A stretch of 64,000 nt of DNA from Aliidiomarina celeris (GTDB lineage: Bacteria; Pseudomonadota; Gammaproteobacteria; Enterobacterales; Alteromonadaceae): positions 310,001-374,000 of the forward strand of contig NZ_QMIL01000002.1 of NCBI RefSeq assembly GCF_003316875.1, read 5' to 3'. Made by a program: the position numbers and the translations under genes. Within the stretch, counting starts at the first letter, position 1, and each line of letters begins with the position of its first letter. Shown here piece by piece: positions 15,943-24,341 of this stretch. Below the pieces are notes generated by a model. That model made no database searches. It was not told where the DNA came from and saw only the letters and a list, made by a program, of their open reading frames with translations.

Positions 15943-16445
15943 GCGAAGATCTCCTTTAGTGGTTGTTCGTAACGCTCAAAGATATCGCTGCGTAATTGCT
16001 CTTCGTCTTCGAGGTGCAAGACATGAAAGAGTAAATGCTTTTTGTCTTTACTGATGTGTGCGGACACAGTGCCCGGCGTTAGCGAAATGGTGCTCGCTAA
16101 AATTGTGATGGCAAAGTCATGTTGAATGGTCAACGGGTAGTCAATAAATGCCGGCTGTAGGCCTTTAGCTCCGCGCAAAATGCGAATCGCAACGGCGACG
16201 TTGGAGCGCGCAATATCGACGGCTAAGCGAGTCGCATAACTCAATATTTTAGTGGGGTGATGGAGGCTTGATGGCTCGAGCCAAAATTGTTGCGAGCTAA
16301 ACGGAATGACCCACGCCAGCCCCAACCCCAGCACAACGTGTGCGAATGCGAGGCTTTCGTTCATCAAGAGCCATAAAACCAACAGGAAAATACTAAAACG
16401 TGGATGTGGCAGGAGCTTTTTGGGGTGACGCTTAGTGGTTTGCAT
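15936..16445 (-). CDS. mnhE: Mrp/Mnh antiporter subunit E
   Basis: 169-residue MnhE/MrpE subunit: two N-terminal hydrophobic segments, then a soluble part with the family motif ISLTPGTVSAHISKDKKHLLFHVL (read in two parts) that aligns with MrpE proteins. The frame is open to a TTG at 16451, but ATG 16445 lies 8 bases after AGGAGG and is preferred. It overlaps the end of the disrupted mnhD. Confidence 0.9.
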   Translation of the reverse strand: MQTTKRHPKKLLPHPRFSIFLLVLWLLMNESLAFAHVVLGLGLAWVIPFSSQQFWLEPSSLHHPTKILSYATRLAVDIARSNVAVAIRILRGAKGLQPAFIDYPLTIQHDFAITILASTISLTPGTVSAHISKDKKHLLFHVLHLEDEEQLRSDIFERYEQPLKEIFAC

Positions 16446-17953
16446 CGGCAAGACCTCCTAATACGGCATGAATATATCGTTCAGGTGCGAGTATTTGCGC
16501 AGCAGTATTCTGTGTGTAGTCCATAATCGGCTGAGCGAAAATGCTCAGAAGTAGACTGCCAAAGAGCATGGTGAGGACAATTCCTGTGGCTAGTATTGGC
16601 GCTCGCTCAGTGGTGGCTGGTTGTTTATTTTGCCGCCATAACAAAGCGCTGCCGCCACGGCTTAGCGCAATAATGATGATTAAACTGGAAATTAACAGGA
16701 TCGGCCAAAATAACGCATAGGCCCATGGCGCAGTGGTGCTCTGCAGTATCCAAAACTTACTGATAAAACCGGACAAGGGTGGTAACCCCGCAAATGCGAC
16801 TGCAGCGGTGAAGAATAGGCCGCCGAGTAATACGCGATCTTGACTGCGAGGCCCTGTGACAAAGTAATCGCGAGGGCCAGGTCGGTAATGGTGAAAGATA
16901 TCGGCGAGTAAAAAGAACACCGCGGTGAGTAAGGTTGTATGCAGCAGGTAAAAAAGCGCTGCGGCAAGGCTCGGTTGTGAATACTTGGCAAATGCTCGCC
17001 AGCAAAGTGCCGACTGACACAATGACCATCCATGCGGTTAGTCCACGCAAGCTCCAAGCACCCAGTGCGCCGACGGCGCCAAAGGCAAGTGTGGCGAGCG
17101 CCAGTGGCCAAAGCCACTGGAATATCTGCTCGTTGAGGCCCGCGTCTCCGTGAAACACGAGATAGAACACGCGAATAATGGCGTAAATGCCAACTTTGGT
17201 CATAATCGCAAACAGTGCTGCAATAGGCGCTGCAGCCGCTGCGTATGCACGCGGTAGCCAGAACAATAAGGGTAGCAGCGCGGCTTTAATCCCAAAGACA
17301 ATCAACAGCAATGCACCGGCAGCATGTACAAACGGCAACTCACTAGCGGGTAGTGCGTTAATGCGGAGCACCATGTCGGCCATGTTGAGGGTGCCGGTAA
17401 TGCCATAGAGGACGCTAAGCGCAATAAGGAACAGTGCGGACCCAACAAGGTTAATAATGACATAGCGCAGGCCAGCACGACTGCGGGCACGGCCGCCGCC
17501 ATGCAATAACAGCGCATAGGATGCGATGAGCAGGATTTCGAAAAAGACGAATAAGTTGAATAGGTCGCCGGTGAGTACTGCGCCGTTCAAGCCAAGTAAT
17601 TGAAACTGAATGAGTGCGTGAAAATGTGCGCCGGCCTGGTCGTGATTTTGTTTGCGGCCAGTGGTTGCGTAGGCAATACAAAAAACGCTGAGCGTCGAAA
17701 TCATCACTAACATCAGCGCGCTTAATTGGTCTAGTACCAGCACAATGCCGAATGGTGCTTGCCAATTTCCGAGTTGATAAACGCTATAGTCGCCGCTGCT
17801 CGCTTGCTGCAGCAAAATAATCGCCACGACCACTTGGGCACTCGCCGCTAATAAACTAAGACCACGCTGGTCTTTTATGCTAAGCCCATGCAACACCGTC
17901 AGCATAGCACCAAAAAATAATGGAATTAGGATGGGAAGAATCATGAGGTGCAT
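16432..17953 (-). pseudogene. mnhD: Mrp/Mnh antiporter subunit D, frameshifted
   Basis: NuoN/M-like proton-translocating subunit, about 500 residues if intact. The first frame (from ATG 17953) is good MnhD up to MIVSVGTLLASI, then turns to nonsense. The second frame resumes proper MnhD sequence at AKYSQPSLAAALFYLLHTT and runs to 16432. Removing one A from the AAA at 16990-16992 (plus strand) restores GTLLASIAKYSQPS, so a single-base insertion explains it. It could be a true null mutation, a phase-variable site (unlikely with only three bases) or an assembly error. Downstream mnhEFG are intact. Confidence 0.85.
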
Positions 17954-17955
17954 GG

Positions 17956-19854
17956 TTAAATCGGCTCCTCATTTTTATCGACGCCATCGACATGGTCGTT
18001 TTTCAACTCGAGTACCGATCGCAAGGCAAGAACGACGACAAAAGCGGTCATGGCGTCGACCGGCATCAACTCAAGGTCACCTTGCCAAACATCGAGGCCA
18101 ATGAGTGGCCAGCCAGTGAAAATCAAAGCGGTGACGAGCACATACAAAACATAGCGCTGCAGGGAGCCGTTCTCAACCATGTGCACAGCGTGTTGAGACC
18201 AGCCAATTAGCTTTTGCATCAGTTTTTCAAAATGATCTTTGGCATTTAAATTCGGTAATTTCGCATGCCAAGCAAAAAGGGTTGTCCGCGCGCTATACAT
18301 CGCAAGTCCCCCGAGGAAGGTCACGGCTGAAATCAGTGATAGCCATGGATGATCCTGAATCACGGAGAGATCATAGCTCACAACATGTGGGGCGCTAGTT
18401 GCCGGAATGAGAAGGTCTGAGCCGACGTTCGCTGCAGCCGCAATGAGTCCATGAAGCATAAGTTCTGGCCATAAACCAAGAAAAATACAGGTGACGGCAA
18501 AGAAGAATAGTGGTGCATAGGTCCAGGGACTCGGCTTTTTCGGCGGCCAGTTTGGTAATTCGACCGGTTTGCCATTAAAGAATGTGTTATGAAACAATCG
18601 CAGGGCATAGCCGACTGAGAAAGCGGCACCGAGAATTGCCAAAATAGGAATAAGCGTCGCGATTACACCAGCATGCGGACCGTTAAGGCTTTCGACAATG
18701 AATAGTTTCTTGCTGAAATAGCCGTTTAAGTAAGGCAAGCCGGCCATTGCAGCGGTAGGAATGAAGCTGAGCAGCATTAACATGGGGAAGTGTTTCGCCA
18801 TGCCATTTATTTGCCTTAAATCTCGTGTACCTGCAGCTTTATCGACCACGCCCGCCATCATGAACAATGGTGCCTTAAATAATGCATGATTGACTAAGTG
18901 GAAGAGTGCGACGGTTAACGCACCGTGGGTACCAAAACCAATCAGCAGAGTAATTAAGCCCAAGTGACTAATGGTCGAGTAGGCCAGCAACCCTTTGATG
19001 TCGTGCATGAAAATCGCAACAAACGAGCCGACTAATAAGGTGATGACACCAATACCGGCGACCCAGTAGAACCATGCTTCGTGACCGCTGAAAATAGGGA
19101 ATAAACGAATCAGGAGGAAAATCCCAGCTTTCACCATGGTAGCCGAGTGGAGATAAGCCGAAACGGGGGTGGGCGCTGACATGGCATGTGGTAGCCATAA
19201 GTGAAACGGAAACTGCGCCGATTTAGTCAATGCACCAAGTAAGATAAGGCCGAGAATCCAAGGGAAACGCGAGTCAGCTTGGATCAGCTCGCGGGCTGCC
19301 AGAATGTCGGTCAGTTGGTAACTACCGACCACTTGGCCAATTAAAATAATCCCGCCCAATAGCGCTAAACCACCACCTCCAGTGATGAATAATGACAGCC
19401 GTGCGCCGCGCCGAGAAATTTGTTTATTGCCATAAAAGCCGATAAGCAAAAAGGAAATAAGGCTAGTCAGCTCCCAAAAAATGAGCATGAATATCAAGTT
19501 TTCGGCGAGCACGATGCCAAGCATGGCGGCCATAAACGCAAGAATGAGGGTGTGAAAACGCGCGGCTTCAGGTTTGCCAGCGAAGTAATGATGGGCGTAG
19601 TACATCACAGTGACGCCTATGCCGGTAATCAATAAAGCAAATAGAGCGGACAGTGCATCGAGTCTTAACGCGACAGCAAGCCTAAGTTCAGGAATCCAGT
19701 TAAATTGATAGAGCAGCACTTGCCCTTGCATGACAGTGGGCAACAACTGGAGCAGGAGAATAAAAGCAATAAGCGGCGGTAAACTCGCAAACCCAACAGA
19801 CCACCGCGGTGCGTGACGCAGCAAGAGCGTACCCGGCAAAAACAGCAGGGGCAT
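17956..19854 (-). CDS. mnhA: Mrp/Mnh antiporter subunit A, short form lacking the B-like C-terminus
   Basis: NuoL-like large subunit, about 632 residues from ATG 19854. The conserved antiporter core is complete, including FAENLIFMLIFWELTSLISFLL (in two parts), PFHLWLPHAMSAPTPVSAYLHS with its key Lys/His surroundings, and LVNHALFKAPLFM. The C-terminus stops soon after GSLQRYVLYV, where MrpA normally continues into the DUF4040 region and, in many proteobacteria, a fused MrpB. mnhD follows after 2 bases, so no separate mnhB or mnhC exists here. A TTG 66 bases upstream is in frame but belongs to the -35 element. Confidence 0.85.
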   Translation of the reverse strand: MPLLFLPGTLLLRHAPRWSVGFASLPPLIAFILLLQLLPTVMQGQVLLYQFNWIPELRLAVALRLDALSALFALLITGIGVTVMYYAHHYFAGKPEAARFHTLILAFMAAMLGIVLAENLIFMLIFWELTSLISFLLIGFYGNKQISRRGARLSLFITGGGGLALLGGIILIGQVVGSYQLTDILAARELIQADSRFPWILGLILLGALTKSAQFPFHLWLPHAMSAPTPVSAYLHSATMVKAGIFLLIRLFPIFSGHEAWFYWVAGIGVITLLVGSFVAIFMHDIKGLLAYSTISHLGLITLLIGFGTHGALTVALFHLVNHALFKAPLFMMAGVVDKAAGTRDLRQINGMAKHFPMLMLLSFIPTAAMAGLPYLNGYFSKKLFIVESLNGPHAGVIATLIPILAILGAAFSVGYALRLFHNTFFNGKPVELPNWPPKKPSPWTYAPLFFFAVTCIFLGLWPELMLHGLIAAAANVGSDLLIPATSAPHVVSYDLSVIQDHPWLSLISAVTFLGGLAMYSARTTLFAWHAKLPNLNAKDHFEKLMQKLIGWSQHAVHMVENGSLQRYVLYVLVTALIFTGWPLIGLDVWQGDLELMPVDAMTAFVVVLALRSVLELKNDHVDGVDKNEEPI

Positions 19855-19891
19855 AAAATGAGTATTAACATGGTTCAGCGCTACGTCATCT

Positions 19892-19920
19892 TTTATATAT
19901 TTATTAATGAGGCCTTTCAA
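19892..19920 (-). promoter_or_regulatory. Sigma70 promoter for the mnh operon
   Basis: On the minus strand TTGAAA (19920-19915), 17 bases, then TATAAA (19897-19892): both hexamers match the consensus at five of six positions. It lies about 40 bases upstream of the mnhA ATG, giving a short leader. Confidence 0.7.
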
Positions 19921-19989
19921 CTAATCTATTCGCTAAATAAGTGTCTACTGGATAACTGCAATGCGAAAGAAGTAAAAGACCCCTTCACG

Positions 19990-21219
19990 TTAAAGCCGAT
20001 AACTCAACATGAACCATGCTTTGCGCGTATCTACTGCAAAAGTTTTGGCTTGATAGTCAGCAAATTTAAAAAGTAAGGAGATACCATTGCTCATGGTTTG
20101 CGTAGCCGCAATATTCCACTCCTTACCGTAGGTTCGCCGGTTAAAGTCAGACTCAAAGTAGTGGTAACTGACCGTGATGTGAGCAGAAACCAAAGGGAAG
20201 GCGATCTTTGCAAAATGGTCACGCACACCATCGTTAGGCGTGGTTAGAAAGAGGTCGGTAAAACCTTGAAAGGCGTGCAAGGTTGCAAATGGTGTTTGAA
20301 AGGCTGTCGACCCATTGCCAGAGAGCCTCTCTGTGCCAAATTCAACGTTTTTATTGTTATAACGCCACTGGGCTGACAAGCGGTGATAGTGATGTTGATA
20401 CATTTGAGGATTCGTATGTGCATCGTTTTGTCGCGCTACTGTTACTTGTAATGCTAGAGGAGCATGCTCGGCCAATGGTATATTCAGGTGATAGTCTGCG
20501 CCATAAGTTCGGCTGCTTTGGGCGTGCCAGTCTTGAAAATCAAAGTCGTAGTTAAAAATATTGAGGCGTTGTTGGTCGTTGATCTGCCAATTTAATACCG
20601 CACTATAGAAATTACCACGCTGATTAGCTTGGGGACCTTTCGGTCCAAAGATACGATTAACATTATGAATGGCCGCAACATCTAGGCTGAGCTCCTCGCC
20701 TATTTGTTGCTGAACGCGCGCGCCATCATAGGTTTGCTCGTTTTGTCGCCAACCGACACCGCCAATGAATCGTTGGTTCAAATGATTCATACGAAAGCGG
20801 CCAAGGCTGATTTCCGTACCGTTATTCTCATCTTTAAAACGAAGAGCAGCTTGGTTGATATCCGTCCCTCTAGGATCAGCAACAACCGAGTAATTAACTT
20901 TGGCATTAGCTGTAGAGTTATAGTTGTCATTACCAATCAGTTCAACGTGATCGACTTCAAGCAGCGCGCTCCATCGTGCTCGCAAATACTTCGTAGCAGT
21001 CACTCTAGTTCTTAACGTGCTCGCTAAGGCATTTTCAAGAACATTATCTTGGTCAACGTGTTCGATGCGATAACGTAAGGTTACCTGAATATCATCGTCG
21101 GTTAGAACTGCAGGCTCTGTTGCAAAGGTAGGTTGACTGAATAAGGTGATAGCGCAAGCAGCCAACCCCAATGGTACATGTCTTTTGAAGTTTAAAGTTT
21201 GAACGTGCGAAGTAGTCAT
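19990..21219 (-). CDS. Outer-membrane beta-barrel protein (alginate-export/porin-like)
   Basis: 409-residue exported protein: signal peptide ending TFA before TEPAVL, then alternating amphipathic strands typical of a 16-18-stranded barrel, closing with AWFMLSYRL, an aromatic/hydrophobic C-terminal strand suited to BAM recognition. Overall composition resembles the alginate-export/OprD-like porin group (DUF1302-like alternatives cannot be excluded). Substrate unknown. A NarL/NarP-like site lies about 155 bp upstream, which would link it to nitrate or nitrite. No further gene is seen in the 200-base upstream gap. Confidence 0.75.
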   Translation of the reverse strand: MTTSHVQTLNFKRHVPLGLAACAITLFSQPTFATEPAVLTDDDIQVTLRYRIEHVDQDNVLENALASTLRTRVTATKYLRARWSALLEVDHVELIGNDNYNSTANAKVNYSVVADPRGTDINQAALRFKDENNGTEISLGRFRMNHLNQRFIGGVGWRQNEQTYDGARVQQQIGEELSLDVAAIHNVNRIFGPKGPQANQRGNFYSAVLNWQINDQQRLNIFNYDFDFQDWHAQSSRTYGADYHLNIPLAEHAPLALQVTVARQNDAHTNPQMYQHHYHRLSAQWRYNNKNVEFGTERLSGNGSTAFQTPFATLHAFQGFTDLFLTTPNDGVRDHFAKIAFPLVSAHITVSYHYFESDFNRRTYGKEWNIAATQTMSNGISLLFKFADYQAKTFAVDTRKAWFMLSYRL

Positions 21220-21371
21220 AATTAATCCTTAATACCGGATGATTTTAAGCACTGATCATTCGTATGCCTATGATCTGAGTTAATACAACGATTAATGCCG
21301 CTTCTTATAGAATGTTTTTGACCTTGAGGAGTTTACTGGGTTGTGCTTATGAACGGGGAAATATAAGGCGT

Positions 21372-21402
21372 TACACCTCTGGGGGTAGTGCAATATACCT
21401 AT
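21372..21402. promoter_or_regulatory. NarL/NarP-like heptamers upstream of the barrel protein
   Basis: TACACCT-ct-GGGGGTA (21372-21387) fits the 7-2-7 NarL/NarP arrangement (TACYYMT inverted) with two mismatches, and a perfect single heptamer TACCTAT lies at 21396-21402. The site is 153-183 bp upstream of the barrel-protein start. It is equally near the 3' end of the DUF2007 gene, so the target is inferred. Confidence 0.45.
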
Positions 21403-21426
21403 CCTGAAGGTTTTGATTAGGGAAGA

Positions 21427-21777
21427 CTAGCTAAATGAGTTAGGCGCGTTGCACTGCCAACAAAACTCAAACTGACCGCCGTTTTCTTCTTGGCAGTGAG
21501 GGCAGGTCCAAGGTGTTTCACTGCTGGCTTCGTAGCGCATAATAATATCGTGGGCGCGGGCCTTTTGCTCCGGTGGTGCATAGATCGGGGTTGCGAGGGC
21601 GTCGATAGGCACTTCGCCGATAGCCCCACCCATACCCAATCCTCTAAGCCCTGCCTGCAAGCCATTTGCTTGCAGGAGCCCAACCAGCATTTGTGCTTCA
21701 ATAGCATTGGCGGCGGAATAAACTTCAACCCAAGAAGGTTCTGCCCAGGTGGGCTCCGGATCATGGGCCATGTTCAT
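21427..21777 (-). CDS. DUF2007 protein with C-terminal zinc ribbon
   Basis: 116-residue soluble protein. The N-terminal half is the DUF2007 fold (putative signal-transducing, ferredoxin-like: VEVYSAANAIEAQMLVGLLQ then GGAIGEVPIDA). The C-terminus has a four-cysteine zinc ribbon, CPHC and FCWQC. Start chosen at ATG 21777, one base after the stop of the tonB-like gene, so translation is coupled to it. Upstream in-frame TTG is less likely. Function unknown. Confidence 0.8.
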   Translation of the reverse strand: MNMAHDPEPTWAEPSWVEVYSAANAIEAQMLVGLLQANGLQAGLRGLGMGGAIGEVPIDALATPIYAPPEQKARAHDIIMRYEASSETPWTCPHCQEENGGQFEFCWQCNAPNSFS

Positions 21778-21778
21778 T

Positions 21779-22132
21779 CTAGTTATCGCCAAAGTTCATG
21801 TCCATGCGAAGGGTCGCGCCTTGGTATACGATGGGTTCATAGCGCCATTGGCGGACTGCTTTAACGACTTCTCGGTCAAAAACACCCTTAGGCTCGGAAG
21901 CGACGACTTCAATGTTGGTGGGGCGAACTCTGTTATCGATATCAAACGCCAACTCCACATAGCCTTCAATTCTTCGTTGCACGGCGCGGCGAGGATAATT
22001 TGGCGCCACTCGAACCAGCACAGGAGGCGCTTCGCTTTCGGCAGTTTCACCACTCGAAACAGCTGCAGCTGGCGCATGCCATGCAAGGCCGAGGCTTACC
22101 ATCAAACTGGAAACAAGTGCGTATTTGATCAT
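21779..22132 (-). CDS. Secreted TonB C-terminal domain protein
   Basis: 117 residues: a cleavable signal peptide (cleavage near APAAA) followed by a TonB C-terminal domain with PNYPRRAVQRRIEGYVELAF (20 residues) and a closing RQWRYEPIVYQG. It lacks the proline-rich spacer of classical TonB, so it is not an evident ExbBD partner. It may be a free periplasmic TonB-like domain. A strong AAGGAG site precedes the ATG. A 300-base stretch upstream (22133-22440) contains no gene; its latter part is duplicated comM promoter DNA. Confidence 0.82.
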   Translation of the reverse strand: MIKYALVSSLMVSLGLAWHAPAAAVSSGETAESEAPPVLVRVAPNYPRRAVQRRIEGYVELAFDIDNRVRPTNIEVVASEPKGVFDREVVKAVRQWRYEPIVYQGATLRMDMNFGDN

Positions 22133-22324
22133 GGTGTTATCTCCTTATTGGTGAGTGACCATTCCCTCAACTCTTTAACCATTGAGTTATTAAATATTTG
22201 TTGAATGCAGAAGAGTAAAATAAATCAACACCAGTGTCACCCGCGAGAAGGCTAGTTTGTCGTTGTGTTCCACTGGGTAATCATCAGAGATCGCAAGTTG
22301 CAACGATGAGCTTGACTGCTTCCT

Positions 22325-22589
22325 CAACAATAAAGGCCGACCATCAACGAGATCTTCTGGTTAAATTCCGCCATTGCCCACTAGCGCATTGGGTATCGCT
22401 TTTCTATAGTGCTAGCTCAGGTTTAGCGCAGGGAGGCGTAATATGGGTGCAAATGGAAATGTGACGGGGTATGCGGTAGTGCTGAGCCGAGCGCAGCTGG
22501 GTATGGACGCGCCGGAAGTGAAAGTGGAAGTGGAAATGGAAGTGAACTTGGGTAAGGGCTTGCCTGCCTTTCAAATTATTGTCATGCCT
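22325..22589 (+). repeat. Left copy of the duplicated comM promoter and 5' end
   Basis: This stretch aligns with 24561-24813 over the region before comM and its first 45 or so codons, at roughly nine bases in ten by eye. The main gap is a 12-base GTGGAA-type insertion in this copy. Differences in the coding part are partly synonymous, more like divergence between related strains than fresh duplication. Similarity ends abruptly at 22589. Confidence 0.88.
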
Positions 22590-22592
22590 TGA
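22443..22592 (+). pseudogene. comM: Truncated 5' remnant of comM
   Basis: Reads ATG then 49 codons to a TGA. The product begins MGANGNVTGYAVVLSRAQLG and is homologous to the N-terminus of the intact ComM encoded at 24678, with four extra residues (EVEM region). Homology stops at FQIIVMP, after which unrelated DNA with the toxin gene begins. It retains the same upstream region and GGGAGG ribosome site as intact comM, so it may still be transcribed. A functional short peptide is unlikely. Confidence 0.85.
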
Positions 22593-22610
22593 CAATAGCC
22601 TACTATAAAC

Positions 22611-22626
22611 ATAGGATGCAACCTAT
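22611..22626. promoter_or_regulatory. Candidate toxin-antitoxin operator and -10 element
   Basis: ATAGG-N6-CCTAT inverted repeat overlapping a perfect TATAAT (22624-22629), 15 bases upstream of the toxin ATG. Autoregulation by the antitoxin HTH protein at such a site is usual for type II systems. No good -35 at 17 bases was found. Confidence 0.5.
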
Positions 22627-22643
22627 AATTCACGGTGTGAATC

Positions 22644-22994
22644 ATGTGGGAAATAAGGACTACAGACACTTTTGATGCTTGGTTCGATGCGCTGGACGAC
22701 ACCGACCGAGAAAATGTGATTGCGGCTATGATGGTGTTGGAACAGAAGGGACCGATGCTGTCGCGCCCCTACGCTGATACGGTGAATAGTTCGGCACACA
22801 AAAACATGAAAGAACTCAGGGTGCAAAGCAAAGGAAGCCCAATACGAGCTTTCTTTGCCTTTGATCCAAACAGGGCTGCGATTCTGCTCTGTGCTGGTGA
22901 GAAAACTGGAAAAGAAAAGCGTTTTTATGAGGAGATGATTCCGGTGGCCGACAAAGAGTTTTCGGCTCATCTGGACGCACTCCATAAGAGGTGA
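22644..22994 (+). CDS. RelE/ParE-superfamily toxin (phage Gp49-like, HigB type)
   Basis: 116-residue basic protein with the Gp49-like HigB pattern: WEIRTTDTFDAWFDAL at the N-terminus, then MKELRVQSKGSPIRAFFAFDPNRAAILLCAGEK in segments, and KRFYEEMIPVAD near the C-terminus. Such toxins usually cleave mRNA on the ribosome. The gene precedes and touches the antitoxin gene, the higB-higA order. It lies in the DNA inserted between the two comM copies, in keeping with a mobile cargo. Confidence 0.88.
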   Translation: MWEIRTTDTFDAWFDALDDTDRENVIAAMMVLEQKGPMLSRPYADTVNSSAHKNMKELRVQSKGSPIRAFFAFDPNRAAILLCAGEKTGKEKRFYEEMIPVADKEFSAHLDALHKR

Positions 22995-22999
22995 GTGAA

Positions 23000-23302
23000 A
23001 TGGCTAGAACATTTGAGCAGATCCTGGATACCGAAAAGCCAGAAGTAGTGGCAAACGCCAGAACCAAGGCTAATCAGATTTTGCTGAACATCCACCTAGG
23101 GGAAATCCGCTCCCTAATGGAAAAGACGCAAGCAGATATGGCTGAAGCCCTCGGCATCAAGCAACCAACCGTCGCTGGTATGGAGAAGGCTGGGCAAGAC
23201 GTGAAGCTCTCCAGCCTGAAGCGATACGTCGAGGCTGGGGGCGGGAAGGTACGGCTCGACATCGAGCTGCCCAATGGAAAGCATCATGGCTTTGTGTTGT
23301 AG
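23000..23302 (+). CDS. XRE-family antitoxin (HigA type)
   Basis: About 100 residues with a helix-turn-helix in TQADMAEALGIKQPTVAGME (20 residues). Pairs with the toxin immediately upstream. The frame is open from a GTG at 22991, but ATG 23000 has a GAGGTGA ribosome site at proper spacing and is preferred. It should neutralise the toxin and bind the operator near 22611. Followed by a strong terminator. Confidence 0.9.
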   Translation: MARTFEQILDTEKPEVVANARTKANQILLNIHLGEIRSLMEKTQADMAEALGIKQPTVAGMEKAGQDVKLSSLKRYVEAGGGKVRLDIELPNGKHHGFVL

Positions 23303-23460
23303 TCATAGTTGCTGCAACGTGACAACTTAAATCTTTTAAATGTCATGGCTAACCAGCCGTGGCATTTTTGTTCCCACCTCCTTTGTTCTATATTCATTTC
23401 TTGTGGAGTAGCCCAGGAAGTAGAAGCAAAGAGCATTAACATAATTAAAAATAGTTTCAT
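23284..23460 (-). CDS. Possible small secreted protein
   Basis: A 58-codon frame opens with a credible signal peptide, MKLFLIMLMLFASTSWA, then TPQEMNIEQRRWEQKC. An AAGGAC ribosome site stands 7 bases before the ATG. The 3' half runs through the higA terminator and overlaps the end of higA, so it may be the beginning of a gene truncated by insertion. No homology recognised. Confidence 0.35.
   Translation of the reverse strand: MKLFLIMLMLFASTSWATPQEMNIEQRRWEQKCHGWLAMTFKRFKLSRCSNYDYNTKP
23339..23369 (+). terminator. Rho-independent terminator after higA
   Basis: AATGTCATGGCT and AGCCGTGGCATT form a 12-bp stem (two wobble pairs) with an AACC loop, followed by TTT. It lies 37 bases after the antitoxin stop codon. 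Confidence 0.85.
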
Positions 23461-23540
23461 AAACGAAGTCCTTATTTTCGAGTAAGAGTAGAGATATTTA
23501 CTTCAAGGTTTCACAACCTACGTCAAGCTTCCAATCTTGA

Positions 23541-24287
23541 TCACCAATCAAAAGCAACCCGTTGGAGGTGTACTAAATTTTGCCCAAAATGGCCAGAATA
23601 AATAGCGAGCAGAATCCAAATCTCGCCGCTGTCGTTCGCAGTCACTATTAGCGAGTTGGCATCGTTTATAACTCTATTTGTGACATACTCTCCGTGCAGA
23701 AATTCCTCAGGAATATCGACATAGCCCATAGTTGCTGTATCAGCACTGCGGTTAATAGTGCTTCCTTCGACTTGTAGAACATATTGTCCGGTTCCCTCCT
23801 CTTCAACCAAAGAGGGGGCGGAGGAAAAGGCGCCAATGACAAATTCAGGCCCCATGCCACCATCAAACGACTCTAAGGAGATATTACTCTCAACTTGAGC
23901 CATAGCGATGGGTGCATATGATTCACCCGGTGTTAAACCCTCGACTTTATGAATAATAAAAGGGCTCGCGTATCCTGCTCCGTCTTCGCCATTGACCCAT
24001 GCCAAATTCCACTGAACCTCTATGTTACTGTCATGAGTCGGTGTAGGGCCATAGTCGAAGGAGAATGAAGATGCTTCTTCCGTATTACTGAAGTAACCGA
24101 AGGCTTGCCACTGCAAGTCAAAGGACTGTTCTACAAAGATCATCTCTACTTGTGCGTTACTTAACCAAGCTGGGAGTGAAAGTTCGGGGAGTTGAACCTC
24201 TTCTTGAGATTCTTTGGAGCTATTGCCGCAGCCAGATAATAATAAGCTGATGAAGGTGACTGCTAGGAGTTGTCTTGTTTGATGCAT
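23541..24287 (-). CDS. Uncharacterised lipoprotein
   Basis: 248 residues from ATG 24287 (AGGGA ribosome site); the frame continues upstream without support. A short basic start and hydrophobic stretch end in LLLSGC, a clear lipobox, followed by a Ser/Glu-rich linker. The mature part is acidic with beta-rich, fibronectin-like texture (EVQWNLAWVNGEDGAGY, GLTPGESYAPIA), but no domain was recognised. It is in the inserted DNA between comM copies and is somewhat AT-richer than the flanks. Function unknown. Confidence 0.7.
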   Translation of the reverse strand: MHQTRQLLAVTFISLLLSGCGNSSKESQEEVQLPELSLPAWLSNAQVEMIFVEQSFDLQWQAFGYFSNTEEASSFSFDYGPTPTHDSNIEVQWNLAWVNGEDGAGYASPFIIHKVEGLTPGESYAPIAMAQVESNISLESFDGGMGPEFVIGAFSSAPSLVEEEGTGQYVLQVEGSTINRSADTATMGYVDIPEEFLHGEYVTNRVINDANSLIVTANDSGEIWILLAIYSGHFGQNLVHLQRVAFDW

Positions 24288-24341
24288 GAATGATTTCCCT
24301 TTTGTAAGTTGGCAACATCTGTATATGACAAAAATCTGCAT

